Positions 34,871 through 43,966 of a stretch of 64,000 bases of DNA are shown in pieces. The translations under genes and the position numbers were made by a program. Under the pieces are notes generated by a model, which was not told the origin of the DNA, searched no databases, and saw nothing but the letters and a program-made list of their open reading frames with translations. This DNA comes from Streptomyces mobaraensis NBRC 13819 = DSM 40847 (lineage in GTDB: Bacteria; Actinomycetota; Actinomycetes; Streptomycetales; Streptomycetaceae), in assembly GCF_017916255.1 (NCBI RefSeq), contig NZ_CP072827.1:3621501-3685500 (forward strand), given 5' to 3'. The stretch's first letter is position 1. Every line of letters begins with the position of its first letter.

Positions 34871-35460
34871 GGTCTGCCTCCGAATCCATAGCCCGCCCCT
34901 GCCGCGCGGCCGACGACGGGGCGGCGTGTGACCGTGTCGTCCGACGCCTTCACGCGTACCCCGAACCAAACCGACGCGTACGTATCGTAATTCGTCCCCG
35001 TGAGGACGGACCGGCCCGGGGAGTGCGCGGGACGAGCCTACGCAGCGGGGGTCGCCCGGCGCGACGGTGAACCGGCCATGTACGGCGGATCGTGGCCGGT
35101 GGGCGGTACGTGAAGGTCCGCCGGACACCGACCGGTTGGTACGGAACGGTGCCGGATGCGCGGGCGGTGGCGAGGGACCGGCGCCGGCCGGGCGCGGTGA
35201 CGGCCCGTCGCGGCCCTCGGCGCGGCGGAGCGGAGGTCCACGCGCGGGGAGGCGGATCGCGACGGGCCGCGGACGACTCGTGCGTTACGGAAGGGAGTTC
35301 GAGGGGAGGCCGGTGGCGGCGCGCGGTGCGCGCGTACCGGCCCGCGGCGACCGGACCGGCGAGCGGACCGGCGGTCCGGACCGGGGGCGTTCCCGGTCGG
35401 CACCGAGAGCAGAGCGGGTGTTCGGCTCCGGGGTACGGAGTCGAGCGTCGAAGTCGAGGG
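34871..35460. other. 590-bp gene-free region upstream of the receptor-like gene
   Basis: No convincing gene lies here; the plus-strand frame starting at 35092 has no domain and covers promoter-like sequence. Two features stand out: an ACCGACCGGTTGGT near-palindrome and a mixed A/T-rich patch with GTACGTATCGTAA at 34978-34990. Both may serve the receptor-like gene. Confidence 0.4.
35127..35140. promoter_or_regulatory. Candidate ARE-like operator
   Basis: ACCGACCGGTTGGT is a near-perfect palindrome (one mismatched base pair per side). It resembles the ACCGNNCGGT-type core of autoregulatory elements bound by gamma-butyrolactone receptors. It lies 257 bp upstream of the receptor-like start, which is farther than usual. 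Confidence 0.4.
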
Positions 35461-35559
35461 TCAGGGCTGAATGTTGCCGATCATGTAGCAGACGATCGCG
35501 ATCACTATGAGGGCCAGAACGACAACGGTCTTTCTTTCCTTGCGCGTCATGGATTCCAT
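35461..35559 (-). CDS. 32-aa single-helix membrane microprotein
   Basis: The short gene encodes MESMTRKERKTVVVLALIVI..VCYMIGNIQP: a basic N-terminus (RKERK), then one hydrophobic helix (VVVLALIVIAIVCYMIG) and a short polar end, so it should insert with the N-terminus inside. GGGAGG lies 5 nt before ATG 35559; a second ATG at 35550 could also serve. It uses a rare ATA codon. I recognise no family. It stands alone between the receptor-like region and the divergent esterase. Confidence 0.6.
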   Translation of the reverse strand: MESMTRKERKTVVVLALIVIAIVCYMIGNIQP

Positions 35560-35828
35560 CACGCCTCCCAGACAACAGCCGGTGATTCGGACCGCCCTGA
35601 CCAGGAAACTACTCGTGATGGGAGGGCGACACTACGGATGCATCGAAAGTCTGAGCAGGACTTGAGGTTGCCCCTCCGGTTGCCCGCGCGCCGGACATAT
35701 GACCGTTTGGACCACCGGACCCATCCGGGTTCTCGTCCGCCGTTCCGCCCGATACCCGGACGTTCTGTCGTTATGGTCTGCCGTGCCCGTCGCCTGTCGG
35801 CGGCCCGACCGAGGGAGATCACAGCGGG

Positions 35829-36902
35829 ATGACTCTCAGCCTCACCGGAACCGCCTTCTTCGCCCTGCTCGTCGCCTTGACGGTGCTGTCCGTCCTGGCC
35901 ACGCTGCTGTTGTGGGCGAGGATCCCGGGTCCCGGACCGGTGCGCTGGGCGGCCCGCGTGCTGTTGATCGCCCTGTGTCAGCTCACCGCGATCTGCACGG
36001 TGGCCACCTGGATCAACACCAGTTACGGCCTCTACGCCTCGTGGGACGACCTGCTGGGCCGCACGGACGGCGCCGGGCCCGTCGCCATGCAGGGCCCGCC
36101 CGCCGAACGCGCCCAGTTCGCCGAGGACGACCACGGGATGCGGGAGACGTACTTCCACGGCACCCGGTCCGCCCTGTCGGGACAGGTCCTGGTGTGGACC
36201 CCGCCGGAGTACGACGACCCCCGCTACCGCCGTGCCACGTTCCCCGTCGTGATGCTGCTGCACGGGGTGCCGGGGACACCGCAGTCGTGGATCGACCAGG
36301 GCCGGATGCCCCGGTCCTACCGGACGCTGCTCGCCGCGGGGCGGACCCGCCCGTTCATCCTCGCCGTGCCGGTCATCAACCCCGGCGGGCGGGACACCGA
36401 CTGCTCCGACGCGGCCGGGCGCAAGGTCGCGACCTGGCTCGCCCGGGACGTGCCCGAGCTCGTCCGGCACCACTTCCGGACCGCGCCGCAGCCCAGGTCG
36501 TGGGGGCTGCTGGGGATCTCCACCGGCGGCTTCTGCGCGGCGAAGCTGCCGCTGCAGTTCCCCCGGGTCTTCGCGGCCGGCGCGGCCCTCGACCCCGACC
36601 CGCTCAACGGCGACGGCGGGGCCCTCGCCGACCCCGCCCTGCGGGAGCGCAACAGCCCCACCTGGCTCGTCGGTCACACCAAGGCCGATGTCGCCCTCTT
36701 CCTCGCGACCTCCCGCCAGGACCGCGACAGTCCGCCGGCCTACATCGAGGAGTTCCAGCGGGAGGCGGCGAGCAGCCGGGTGCGGCTCAAGACGATGCTG
36801 CTCGACAAGGGGGGCCACAACTACCGGACCTGGTCGGCGCTCTATCCGGAAGCGTTCGCCTGGCTCGCCCAGCAGCTGCCGGGCGGACCGCCGGCTCGCT
36901 GA
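35829..36902 (+). CDS. Membrane-anchored esterase (alpha/beta hydrolase, FrmB/Ag85-like)
   Basis: This 357-aa protein has two to three N-terminal membrane helices (FFALLVALTVLSVLATLLLW; VLLIALCQLTAICTVATWIN) and an outside alpha/beta hydrolase domain of the esterase-D/antigen-85 kind. The nucleophile elbow is GISTGG (about residue 235), the catalytic His is in KGGHNYRTW, and LLHGVPG forms the oxyanion region. The substrate is unknown; homologues in mycolic-acid bacteria are mycolyltransferases, but streptomycetes lack mycolates. It converges on a paralogue 72 bp away. ATG 35829 has GGGAG in front. Confidence 0.82.
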   Translation: MTLSLTGTAFFALLVALTVLSVLATLLLWARIPGPGPVRWAARVLLIALCQLTAICTVATWINTSYGLYASWDDLLGRTDGAGPVAMQGPPAERAQFAEDDHGMRETYFHGTRSALSGQVLVWTPPEYDDPRYRRATFPVVMLLHGVPGTPQSWIDQGRMPRSYRTLLAAGRTRPFILAVPVINPGGRDTDCSDAAGRKVATWLARDVPELVRHHFRTAPQPRSWGLLGISTGGFCAAKLPLQFPRVFAAGAALDPDPLNGDGGALADPALRERNSPTWLVGHTKADVALFLATSRQDRDSPPAYIEEFQREAASSRVRLKTMLLDKGGHNYRTWSALYPEAFAWLAQQLPGGPPAR

Positions 36903-36973
36903 GGCTCGCGGCGCGCGGGCGGTCCGGGGAAGGGACGGCGCGGGGTACGCCGTAGTGGCGGCGAGGACGGGCG

Positions 36974-38383
36974 TCAGCCCCGCTCGTCCTCCCCGTCGCC
37001 CTGCCGCTTGGGGTCGGCGTCTCCGTCGGCCTTGCCGTCGTCGGCGTTCCCGGCGCCCTTCACCTCGCCGTCCTTGCCGTCGACCTTCACCTCGGCGTCC
37101 TCGCCACCGGCCTTGCCGTCGCCCTCCTTCCCCTTCTCGTCCTTCCCCTTCTCGTCCTGCTTCTTCTCGTCCTGCTTCTTCTCCTCGCCCGGCTTCTTCC
37201 CGCCCTCCGTGTCCTGCGGGAACGTGAGCTCCTTGCTCATCCACTCCATCACCGGCCCGATCTCCCGGCGCCAGGTGGAGAACTGGTGGCTCCCCTCGGG
37301 CAGCACGATCGACGCCGTGCGGAGCTTCTTCTCGGCGGCCAGGCGCAGGAACTCCTCGGTGTCGTGGAAGTTCTTCTCGCCCTTGCGGCTGGTCGCGAGG
37401 AGCAGGGAGACGGGCGGGGTCGGGAGGTTGCGGAGGCGCCACATCAGGTCGTGCTCGCGCTTGCGCTGCTTGCCCTTCTCGCCGCCGCCGAAGAGGTCGC
37501 CCGTCGCGATGTCGTTCTTGACCGAGAGGTCCCCGGAGAGGGAGGCGGCCACCGGATAGACGTCAGGGGCACGCATGGCGAGCTGGAGGGCGCAGGTGCC
37601 GCCGGTGGAGTAGCCCATGATGCCCCAGGCGGTGGCGTCCTGACCGACCCGGTAGGTGCTGCGCAGAGCGTCCGGGAGGTCCTTGGTGAGGAAGGTCTCG
37701 GCCTGCGGGCCGTCCGGCACGTCGACGCACTCGGTGTCGCGGGGCTGGGCGATGGTCGGGCTCATCATCACGATGACCGTAGGGGCCATCTTCTTCTCCT
37801 CCAGGAGGCGGGCCGCGTTCAGCGGGACCTGGAGGTTGCGGGCGAGGCTGACCCGGCCGCCCGGGTAGCCGCTGACGACGACCATGACGGGGAAGCGGGC
37901 GCGCTCGTACTGCTTCTGGAAGTACTCGGGAGGCAGGTAGATGTACGCCGAGTTGACGGCCAGGGTCCGCTTGCCGATGACGCGGACCGAGCGGACGGCG
38001 CCCACCTTGTCCTCGGGGCCCTTGGGGTAGCCGGCGAACTTCTCGACCCGCTCGCCGCCGGTGGGCTGGATCAGGCCGTCCTTCGTCTCGCTGACCGAGG
38101 CGCGGGGGCCGGTCCCGCTGTTCATCTGCGTCACGTTGACGGGGGCCTTGTCGACGCGGCCCAGCAGCTGGTTCCAGGTCCCGAAGAAGCCGACGCTGGA
38201 ATTGACCACCAGCAGCACCGCGGCCATGATCGACAGTTGCGTGAGCAGGATGGCGCCGAGCCGGCCGAGGACGGGCAGCGGTCCCCGCCCGGAGAGCCGC
38301 GGCCAGATCCACACCATGAGAGCCACACACAACACGGCGGCGAACGCCACCGTGTACATCAGCGACCTGCTGGTCAGGCCCAT
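36974..38383 (-). CDS. Membrane-anchored esterase with Lys/Asp/Glu-rich C-terminal tail
   Basis: This 469-aa protein is a paralogue of the convergent esterase: N-terminal membrane helices (SLMYTVAFAAVLCVALMVWIW; LGAILLTQLSIMAAVLLVVN), an esterase domain with nucleophile GYSTGG, and catalytic His in PEGSHQFSTWRREIG. Its last 85 or so residues (after LTFPQDTEGG) are almost only K, D, E and G (for example EEKKQDEKKQDEKGKDEKGK). This tail is probably disordered and could bind wall polymers or cations. The substrate is unknown. A 292-bp gap on the other side separates it from the carotenoid oxygenase. Confidence 0.82.
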   Translation of the reverse strand: MGLTSRSLMYTVAFAAVLCVALMVWIWPRLSGRGPLPVLGRLGAILLTQLSIMAAVLLVVNSSVGFFGTWNQLLGRVDKAPVNVTQMNSGTGPRASVSETKDGLIQPTGGERVEKFAGYPKGPEDKVGAVRSVRVIGKRTLAVNSAYIYLPPEYFQKQYERARFPVMVVVSGYPGGRVSLARNLQVPLNAARLLEEKKMAPTVIVMMSPTIAQPRDTECVDVPDGPQAETFLTKDLPDALRSTYRVGQDATAWGIMGYSTGGTCALQLAMRAPDVYPVAASLSGDLSVKNDIATGDLFGGGEKGKQRKREHDLMWRLRNLPTPPVSLLLATSRKGEKNFHDTEEFLRLAAEKKLRTASIVLPEGSHQFSTWRREIGPVMEWMSKELTFPQDTEGGKKPGEEKKQDEKKQDEKGKDEKGKEGDGKAGGEDAEVKVDGKDGEVKGAGNADDGKADGDADPKRQGDGEDERG

Positions 38384-38675
38384 GCGGTGCTCACTCCCTG
38401 CCTCCGGTTCCCGTGGTACTCACGTTCGGTTCCGCCGGTTCACCGGGTAAGAGGCGAGAAAGGCCCGGCAGGGTTGCCCTGCCTCCTTTTCTTCCTCGGC
38501 CCTTGCCCTGCCCGTTTCCTGTCCGACTCCCCGGCTTATCCGGGGGTTCCCGTAAGGGAGGGGACGCCCGAACAGCCCCGAACACCTGGCGCGGTCTGGC
38601 CGAACGCGGCCTTCCGCCGGATGGTGGAGAAAGGTTCCGCGGGGGCGGGCCGGGACACCGGTGGAGGTGGAGGGC

Positions 38676-40043
38676 ATGCCGAACGACGCCGCCAGGGCGG
38701 TCACCTCGGGGGCGAACCCCTGGCTCAGTGGCTTGTTCGAGCCGGTGCGCGAGGAGATCACGGCCCTCGACCTCCCGGTGACCGGACGGTTGCCGGACGC
38801 GCTCCGCGGCCGCTACCTGCGTAATGGGCCGAACCCGTTGCAGGTGGACGATCCGGCCTCCCACCACTGGTTCTCCGGGGAGGGCATGGTGCACGGCGTC
38901 CGGCTCCGGGACGGGCGGGCCGCCTGGTACCGCAACCGCTGGGTGCGCTCCGACGCGGTGGCCCGGCGGCTGGGCGAGAAGGTGCTGCACGGCCCCCGGC
39001 ACCTGGTGGACTTCGCGCCCAACACTCACGTCCGCCGGTTCGCCGGGCACCTGCTGACCCTGGTCGAGGGCGGGGCGCTCCCCTACGAGCTGGACTCCGA
39101 GCTGGAGACGGTGGGTCCCTTCGACTTCCACGGGACGCTGCCCGGCGGGCTGGCCGCGCACACCGTCCTCGACCCGGCCACCGGCGAACTGCACGCCGTC
39201 GCGTACTGCCCGGCCTGGCCGTACGTCCAGTACCTGGTCGCCGGGACGGACGGCCGGATCCGCCGGCACGTCGAGGTGCCGGTGACGGGCCGGCCGATGA
39301 TGCACGACTTCTCGCTCACCGAGCACCACGTACTGCTCTACGACCTGCCGGTCGCCTTCACCCTCGGCCCCGGCCTGTCGGTGGCCGCCTTCGGCTGGGA
39401 CCCCGACCGCCCGGCCCGGCTCGGGGTGCTGCCCCGGGAGGGGACCGCGCGGGACGTCCGCTGGCTGGAACTGGAGCCGTGCTTCGTCTACCACACCATG
39501 AACGCCTATGAGCGGGACGGGCTGATCACCGTCCATCTGGCCCGCTACGAGCGGCTGTTCGACGGGACCCGCAAGGGGCTGGACAAACAGCCCGCCCACC
39601 TGGAGCGGTGGACCGTGGACCCGGCCGCGCGGACCGTCCGGCGGCTCCGGCTGGACGACCGCGCGGTGGAGTTCCCGCGGATCGACCCGCGCCGGCCGAC
39701 CCGGGAGCACCGCTACGGGTACGCGGTGCGCGAGCCGCTGGGCGAGGACCGGGCCGGGTTCGGCGTCGGGCTGCTCAAGTACGACCTGGTGCGCGGGACC
39801 TGCGACGAATATCCCGTGCCGGCGGGCGGCGACGTCGGCGAGGGGGTGTTCGTACCGGCGGCGCCCGGGGCGGCGGAGGACGACGGGTGGGTGCTGGCCT
39901 ACGCCTTCGACCCGGAGCGCGGGGCCACCGATCTGCTGGTGCTGGCCGCCCGGGACATGGCGGCGGGGCCGGTCGCCCGGGTGCACCTGCCGGTGCGGGT
40001 GCCGGTCGGGGCGCACGGCGATTGGATCCCGGATCCGGGGTAG
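38676..40043 (+). CDS. Carotenoid cleavage oxygenase family protein
   Basis: This 455-aa protein belongs to the RPE65/carotenoid oxygenase family, which uses Fe(II) held by four His. Candidate ligands appear in GLAAHTVLDP, PMMHDFSLTEHH, CFVYHTMNAYE and VPVGAHGDWIP. The opening RGRYLRNGPNPL and HWFSGEGMVHG are typical of the first blade of the propeller. ATG 38676 is preferred to GTG 38661 because GGTGGAGG lies just before it. No carotenoid biosynthesis genes are in the window, so the substrate is open. Confidence 0.88.
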   Translation: MPNDAARAVTSGANPWLSGLFEPVREEITALDLPVTGRLPDALRGRYLRNGPNPLQVDDPASHHWFSGEGMVHGVRLRDGRAAWYRNRWVRSDAVARRLGEKVLHGPRHLVDFAPNTHVRRFAGHLLTLVEGGALPYELDSELETVGPFDFHGTLPGGLAAHTVLDPATGELHAVAYCPAWPYVQYLVAGTDGRIRRHVEVPVTGRPMMHDFSLTEHHVLLYDLPVAFTLGPGLSVAAFGWDPDRPARLGVLPREGTARDVRWLELEPCFVYHTMNAYERDGLITVHLARYERLFDGTRKGLDKQPAHLERWTVDPAARTVRRLRLDDRAVEFPRIDPRRPTREHRYGYAVREPLGEDRAGFGVGLLKYDLVRGTCDEYPVPAGGDVGEGVFVPAAPGAAEDDGWVLAYAFDPERGATDLLVLAARDMAAGPVARVHLPVRVPVGAHGDWIPDPG

Positions 40044-40098
40044 GCGAAGGGGCAGCGCTCCGGTGGCTGAATCGGGCCCGGTGCAGGAGGGGACAGCC

Positions 40099-40120
40099 CG
40101 GCCCCGGATCCGGGCCCGGT
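40099..40120 (+). terminator. Hairpin after the carotenoid oxygenase
   Basis: A 22-bp near-palindrome around CCCCGGATCCGGG, with one mismatched pair per side, lies 56 bp after the stop codon. A 13-bp repeat CGGGCCCGGTGCA occurs at 40074 and 40112 beside it. Confidence 0.5.
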
Positions 40121-40224
40121 GCAAACGGGACCAGCGAGGAGCACGTTACTGACGAGGCGTTAGAGCTAGCCTTACCGGAGTCGCACAGTAGGTACATTCC
40201 AGACAAAGGTAAGGATTTCTCCTC

Positions 40225-41421
40225 ATGGGAATTCGCAGCCTGCTGCGGAACGCGTTCGGCCGGTCGAAGCCGGGTGACGACGGAAGGCCCGGCCTCCCCC
40301 AGCAGAGCACCGCCCCCGCACCGGTGGCGGACGCGGTCGCCGCCCCGGCGTCCGTCCCCGCCCAGACCACCACCGACCGGGTCCCCGACCCCGGTCCGCT
40401 GCACCCCGTCCCCGGCCCGCCCACCCCGGGCCCGCGCCCCGACCCGGTGCCGGACCCGGAGCCCGCCCCGACGCCGATGCCCGAGCCCAAGCCCGTACCG
40501 CAGCCGGAGCCCGTCCCCACCCCGGACCCCAACCCGGTGCCCGAGCCGGCGCCGGGACCCGAGCCGGAGCCGTCGCCGGCGATGGCGGCGGCGGCCGTGG
40601 CCCCGGCCGCGGTGGCGGCGCCGACCGCCGCCCCGGCCGCCGTCCCGGGCCCCGCCACGCCCCCCGCCACGGAGTCCGCCGGCGAGCGCGGTTCCGCCAT
40701 CAGCCTGGAGAAGGTCAGGGACTCCGCCCCCGGCCTGGTCAGCCTCTACAAATCGGCGGGCGTCTCGCTGCGCAAACGCGGCCTCGCCGGGCAGCGGGCC
40801 GCCGTCTACCTCGTCCTCGACCGCTCCGGCTCGATGCGCGAGTACTACAAGGACGGCAGCGTCCAGCGCCTCGCCGAGCAGGTGCTCGGCCTGTCCGCGC
40901 ACCTGGACGACGACGGGACCGTCCCCGTCGTCTTCTTCTCCACCGAGGTCGACGGCGTCGCCGAGCTCGACCTCACCGACTACGCGGGCCGCATCCAGGA
41001 ACTGCACTCCTCCCTCGGGCACATGGGCCGCACCAACTACCACCTCGCCATGCGGGAAGTGATCAAGCACTACAAGAAGTCCGGCGCCACCGACCCGGCG
41101 TTCGTCGTCTTCCAGACGGACGGTGGCCCCTACAGCAAGTCCGCCGCAGAGAAGGCCCTCTGCGAGGCCGCGAAGCTGCCGATCTACTGGCAGTTCGTGG
41201 CCTTCGGCGACCCCGAGGGCAAGGGCTTCGACTTCCTGCGCAAGCTGGACGCGCTGCCCGTGCCGGAGCGCCGCGCGGTGGACAACGCGGGCTTCTTCCA
41301 CGCGGGCCGCGACCCCAAGGGCCTCGCCGACGACCTGCTCTACGAGGAGCTGACGGCCGGCTTCCCCGGCTGGCTGGAGGAGGCCCGCGCGGCCCGGGTG
41401 ATCAAACAGCGCACCCGCTGA
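40225..41421 (+). CDS. VWA-domain protein, TerF-like, with proline-rich region
   Basis: This 398-aa protein has a long Pro-rich segment (about residues 30-150, with PxP steps such as PDPEPAPTPMPEPKP) and a C-terminal von Willebrand A domain. The metal-ion-dependent adhesion site is seen in VLDRSGSM (DxSxS), GRTNYH (Thr) and FQTDGGP (Asp). The domain is of the kind found at the C-terminus of TerF in tellurite/stress loci, but no other ter gene is adjacent. ATG 40225 has AGGATTTCTC upstream. Its partners are unknown. Confidence 0.85.
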   Translation: MGIRSLLRNAFGRSKPGDDGRPGLPQQSTAPAPVADAVAAPASVPAQTTTDRVPDPGPLHPVPGPPTPGPRPDPVPDPEPAPTPMPEPKPVPQPEPVPTPDPNPVPEPAPGPEPEPSPAMAAAAVAPAAVAAPTAAPAAVPGPATPPATESAGERGSAISLEKVRDSAPGLVSLYKSAGVSLRKRGLAGQRAAVYLVLDRSGSMREYYKDGSVQRLAEQVLGLSAHLDDDGTVPVVFFSTEVDGVAELDLTDYAGRIQELHSSLGHMGRTNYHLAMREVIKHYKKSGATDPAFVVFQTDGGPYSKSAAEKALCEAAKLPIYWQFVAFGDPEGKGFDFLRKLDALPVPERRAVDNAGFFHAGRDPKGLADDLLYEELTAGFPGWLEEARAARVIKQRTR

Positions 41422-41436
41422 CCCCCGCCGGTCCCG

Positions 41437-41477
41437 CGCCGGGAGCCGTCCCCGCCGGACGGGGACGGCTCCCGGCG
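41437..41477 (+). terminator. Terminator after the TerF-like gene
   Basis: An 18-bp stem (CGCC plus GGGAGCCGTCCCCG with its complement) and a 5-nt loop follow the stop codon by 15 nt. Confidence 0.88.
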
Positions 41478-41614
41478 TAGGGAATCCGGCAATTGGGGCG
41501 ACACAGAGTAACCGCGCCGCCGGTCGCACCGCGTAAGCACGGCGCCCCGACAGATCACCCTCCGTACTCCGCCTCTCGCCGATCAGAAGCCGCTGAAGTG
41601 GGCATCGTAGGAAT

Positions 41615-41914
41615 GTGAACGATGAATTCCCCCTCGGCAGCTACGTCGTCGACACCCGCACCGGTCGGCTCGGGCAGGTCATGGACACCCACGCCGGTTA
41701 CGTTCAGCTACGGCCGCCGCGCGGTGGGATCGAGTGGTCCTGTCCGCCGTCGGCCATCCGGTTCCCGTCCGACGCCGAGGCGGAGGCCCAGGTCCGGATC
41801 CGGCCCCAGGCCGGTGCGGCGAACGGCGGACGGGCCCCCGAACGAGCCGGCGGACGGACCGGCGGCGGGGCGGACGCGGGCGGCAACGCCGGGGAGCGCG
41901 GGCGGAGTCGGTGA
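41615..41914 (+). CDS. Conserved hypothetical protein (99 aa)
   Basis: The first 50 residues (MNDEFPLGSYVVDTRTGRLGQVMDTHAGYVQLRPPRGGIEW) look like a small beta-barrel as in KOW/SH3-like domains; the rest is Gly/Ala/Arg-rich and disordered. The start is GTG 41615 after AGGAAT. Similar short proteins with VxDxxTGRVGxVM are common in Streptomyces with no known role. Confidence 0.65.
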   Translation: MNDEFPLGSYVVDTRTGRLGQVMDTHAGYVQLRPPRGGIEWSCPPSAIRFPSDAEAEAQVRIRPQAGAANGGRAPERAGGRTGGGADAGGNAGERGRSR

Positions 41915-42088
41915 GCCCGCGCGACGCCCTCCGCCCCGGCCCCGGGGCGCCGCGGCCCGGCCGCGCGCCCGACACAGGGCCGTCATGAACGCCGCGCTGC
42001 CGCCGCCTGGTACTCGGATACGCTAAAGGTGCCTGTGGACACAGGGTCACAGGCTCCGTACCCGAGCACCGACCAGGGAGCAGCCGGC

Positions 42089-43807
42089 ATGGCTCGACAC
42101 CTCATCACCAGCGCCCTTCCGTACATCAACGGGATCAAGCACCTGGGCAACATGGTGGGGTCCATGCTCCCTGCGGACGTGTACGCGCGCTACCTGCGGC
42201 AGACCGGGCGCGAGACGCTCTACATCTGCGCCACCGACGAGCACGGCACCCCGGCCGAACTGGCCGCCAAGGAGGCCGGCCTGCCGGTGGACGCGTACTG
42301 CGCCCAGCAGCACGACGCGCAGAAGGCGATCTACGACGGCTTCGGCCTCTCCTTCGACCACTTCGGCCGCAGCTCGTCCGCGCAGAACCGCGAGATCACC
42401 CAGCACTTCGCGCGGCAGCTGAAGAAGAACGGGTTCATCGAGGAGCGCGCGATCCGCCAGGTGTACTCGCTGGCGGACGAGCGCTTCCTGCCCGACCGCT
42501 ACATCGTGGGCACCTGCCCGCACTGCGGCTACGACAAGGCGCGCGGCGACCAGTGCGAGAACTGCACGCGCGTGCTGGACCCCACGGACCTGATCGACGC
42601 CCGTTCGGCGATCAGCGGCAGCAGCGACCTGGAGGTGCGGGAGACCAAGCACCTGTTCCTGCTGCAGTCCAAGCTCCAGGGCGAGGTCGAGGCGTGGATC
42701 GACGAGCACGGCAAGGACTGGCCGGTCCTCGCCTCGTCGATCGCCCGCAAGTGGCTGACCGAGGGCCTGCACGACCGGGCCATCACCCGCGACCTGGACT
42801 GGGGCGTTCCGGTCCCGGCCGACACCTGGCCGGAGCTGGCGGCCGAGGGCAAGGTCTTCTACGTCTGGTTCGACGCCCCGGTCGAGTACATCGGCGCCAC
42901 CAAGGAGTGGGCGGACGAGCGGCCGGACGAGCGCGACTGGAAGTCGTGGTGGTACGAGGCGTCGGACGTCCGCTACACGCAGTTCATGGGCAAGGACAAC
43001 GTCCCGTTCCACACGGTGATGTTCCCGGCGACGGAGATCGGCACCCGTGAGCCGTGGAAGCGGGTCGACTACGTCAAGGCCTTCAACTGGCTGAACTACT
43101 ACGGCGGCAAGTTCTCCACCTCGCAGCGGCGCGGCGTCTTCACGCACGACGCGCTGGAGATCCTGCCGGCCGACTACTGGCGCTACTTCATGATGGCCAA
43201 CGCCCCCGAGTCGGACGACACCTCGTTCAGCTGGGAGCTGTTCTCCGCGACGGTCAACAAGGACCTCGCCGACGTGCTGGGCAACTTCGTCAACCGCGTC
43301 CTGTCCTTCTCCCGCAAGCGGTTCGGCGACGAGGTGCCGGCCGGCAGCGAGGCGGGCGCGGCCGAGACGGAGCTGGGCCGGGAGGTCGCGCGGCTGCTCG
43401 CCGAGTACGAGGGGCACATGGAGGAGATGCAGTTCCGCAAGGCGGCGCAGGCGCTGCGCGCCCTGTGGAGCGCGGGCAACTCCTACCTGGAGACCAAGGC
43501 CCCCTGGCTGGAGATCAAGACCGACCCGGACGCGGCGGCGCTGACGCTGCGCACGGCGATGAACCTGATCCACCTCTACTCGGTGGTCTCCGAGCCGTTC
43601 ATCCCGGCGACGGCCGCCGCGATGCGCTCGGCGTTCGCCCTCACCGGGGACGAGCGGACCTGGGTGACGCAGGACGAGGCGTGCTCGCTGTCGTCCGTCC
43701 CGGCCGGTACGCCGTTCACCGTGCCGCCGGTGCTCTTCGCGAAGATCACGGAGGAGGACCTGGAGTCCTACCGCGAGCGCTTCGGCGGGGGCGACGAGGC
43801 GGCCTGA
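42089..43807 (+). CDS. metG: Methionyl-tRNA synthetase
   Basis: This 572-aa class I enzyme charges tRNA-Met. It has the HIGH-like [11 protein letters not shown] near the start, a zinc-binding insert with two CxxC pairs ([17 protein letters not shown]), [12 protein letters not shown] and an unusual KMSKS region, KFSTSQRRG. The C-terminal anticodon-binding helices are present ([20 protein letters not shown]), and there is no extra EMAP/dimer domain. ATG 42089 has GGGAG upstream; an in-frame GTG 60 nt earlier is less likely. Confidence 0.96.
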   Translation: MARHLITSALPYINGIKHLGNMVGSMLPADVYARYLRQTGRETLYICATDEHGTPAELAAKEAGLPVDAYCAQQHDAQKAIYDGFGLSFDHFGRSSSAQNREITQHFARQLKKNGFIEERAIRQVYSLADERFLPDRYIVGTCPHCGYDKARGDQCENCTRVLDPTDLIDARSAISGSSDLEVRETKHLFLLQSKLQGEVEAWIDEHGKDWPVLASSIARKWLTEGLHDRAITRDLDWGVPVPADTWPELAAEGKVFYVWFDAPVEYIGATKEWADERPDERDWKSWWYEASDVRYTQFMGKDNVPFHTVMFPATEIGTREPWKRVDYVKAFNWLNYYGGKFSTSQRRGVFTHDALEILPADYWRYFMMANAPESDDTSFSWELFSATVNKDLADVLGNFVNRVLSFSRKRFGDEVPAGSEAGAAETELGREVARLLAEYEGHMEEMQFRKAAQALRALWSAGNSYLETKAPWLEIKTDPDAAALTLRTAMNLIHLYSVVSEPFIPATAAAMRSAFALTGDERTWVTQDEACSLSSVPAGTPFTVPPVLFAKITEEDLESYRERFGGGDEAA

Positions 43808-43826
43808 GGCACCCCGACCCCGTACG

Positions 43827-43860
43827 CACAGGGCCCGGAACCGCACGTTCCGGCCCTGTG
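43827..43860 (+). terminator. Terminator after metG
   Basis: CACAGGGC-C-CGGAAC pairs with GTTCCG-GCCCTGTG over 14 bp with one bulge and a 5-nt loop, 19 nt after the metG stop codon. Confidence 0.8.
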
Positions 43861-43966
43861 CCGTACCCGCGCGACGCGCGTTGATCGTTCGGCAATCGTT
43901 CGTTGAGCGGGGCGCGCCAGGCTGTCCGGTGTTGGTGGTGGGGGAGACCGAAGGAAGACCGGACCA

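Noticed and set aside
32649..34889. 746-codon minus-strand frame across three genes
   Set aside because: Only its last 78 codons (the accE-like gene) look like protein; the rest is opposite or out of frame to two TetR genes.
35092..35832. 246-codon plus-strand frame before the esterase
   Set aside because: It has no ribosome binding site or domain, runs through promoter-like palindromes and is opposite the 32-aa gene.
35559..37442. 627-codon minus-strand frame opposite the first esterase
   Set aside because: It is a shadow with R/G/P-rich sequence; the esterase motifs are on the other strand and in another frame.
36974..40043. Possible carotenoid or other biosynthetic cluster
   Set aside because: Only a single carotenoid oxygenase is present, with no crt, PKS, NRPS or terpene synthase gene nearby.
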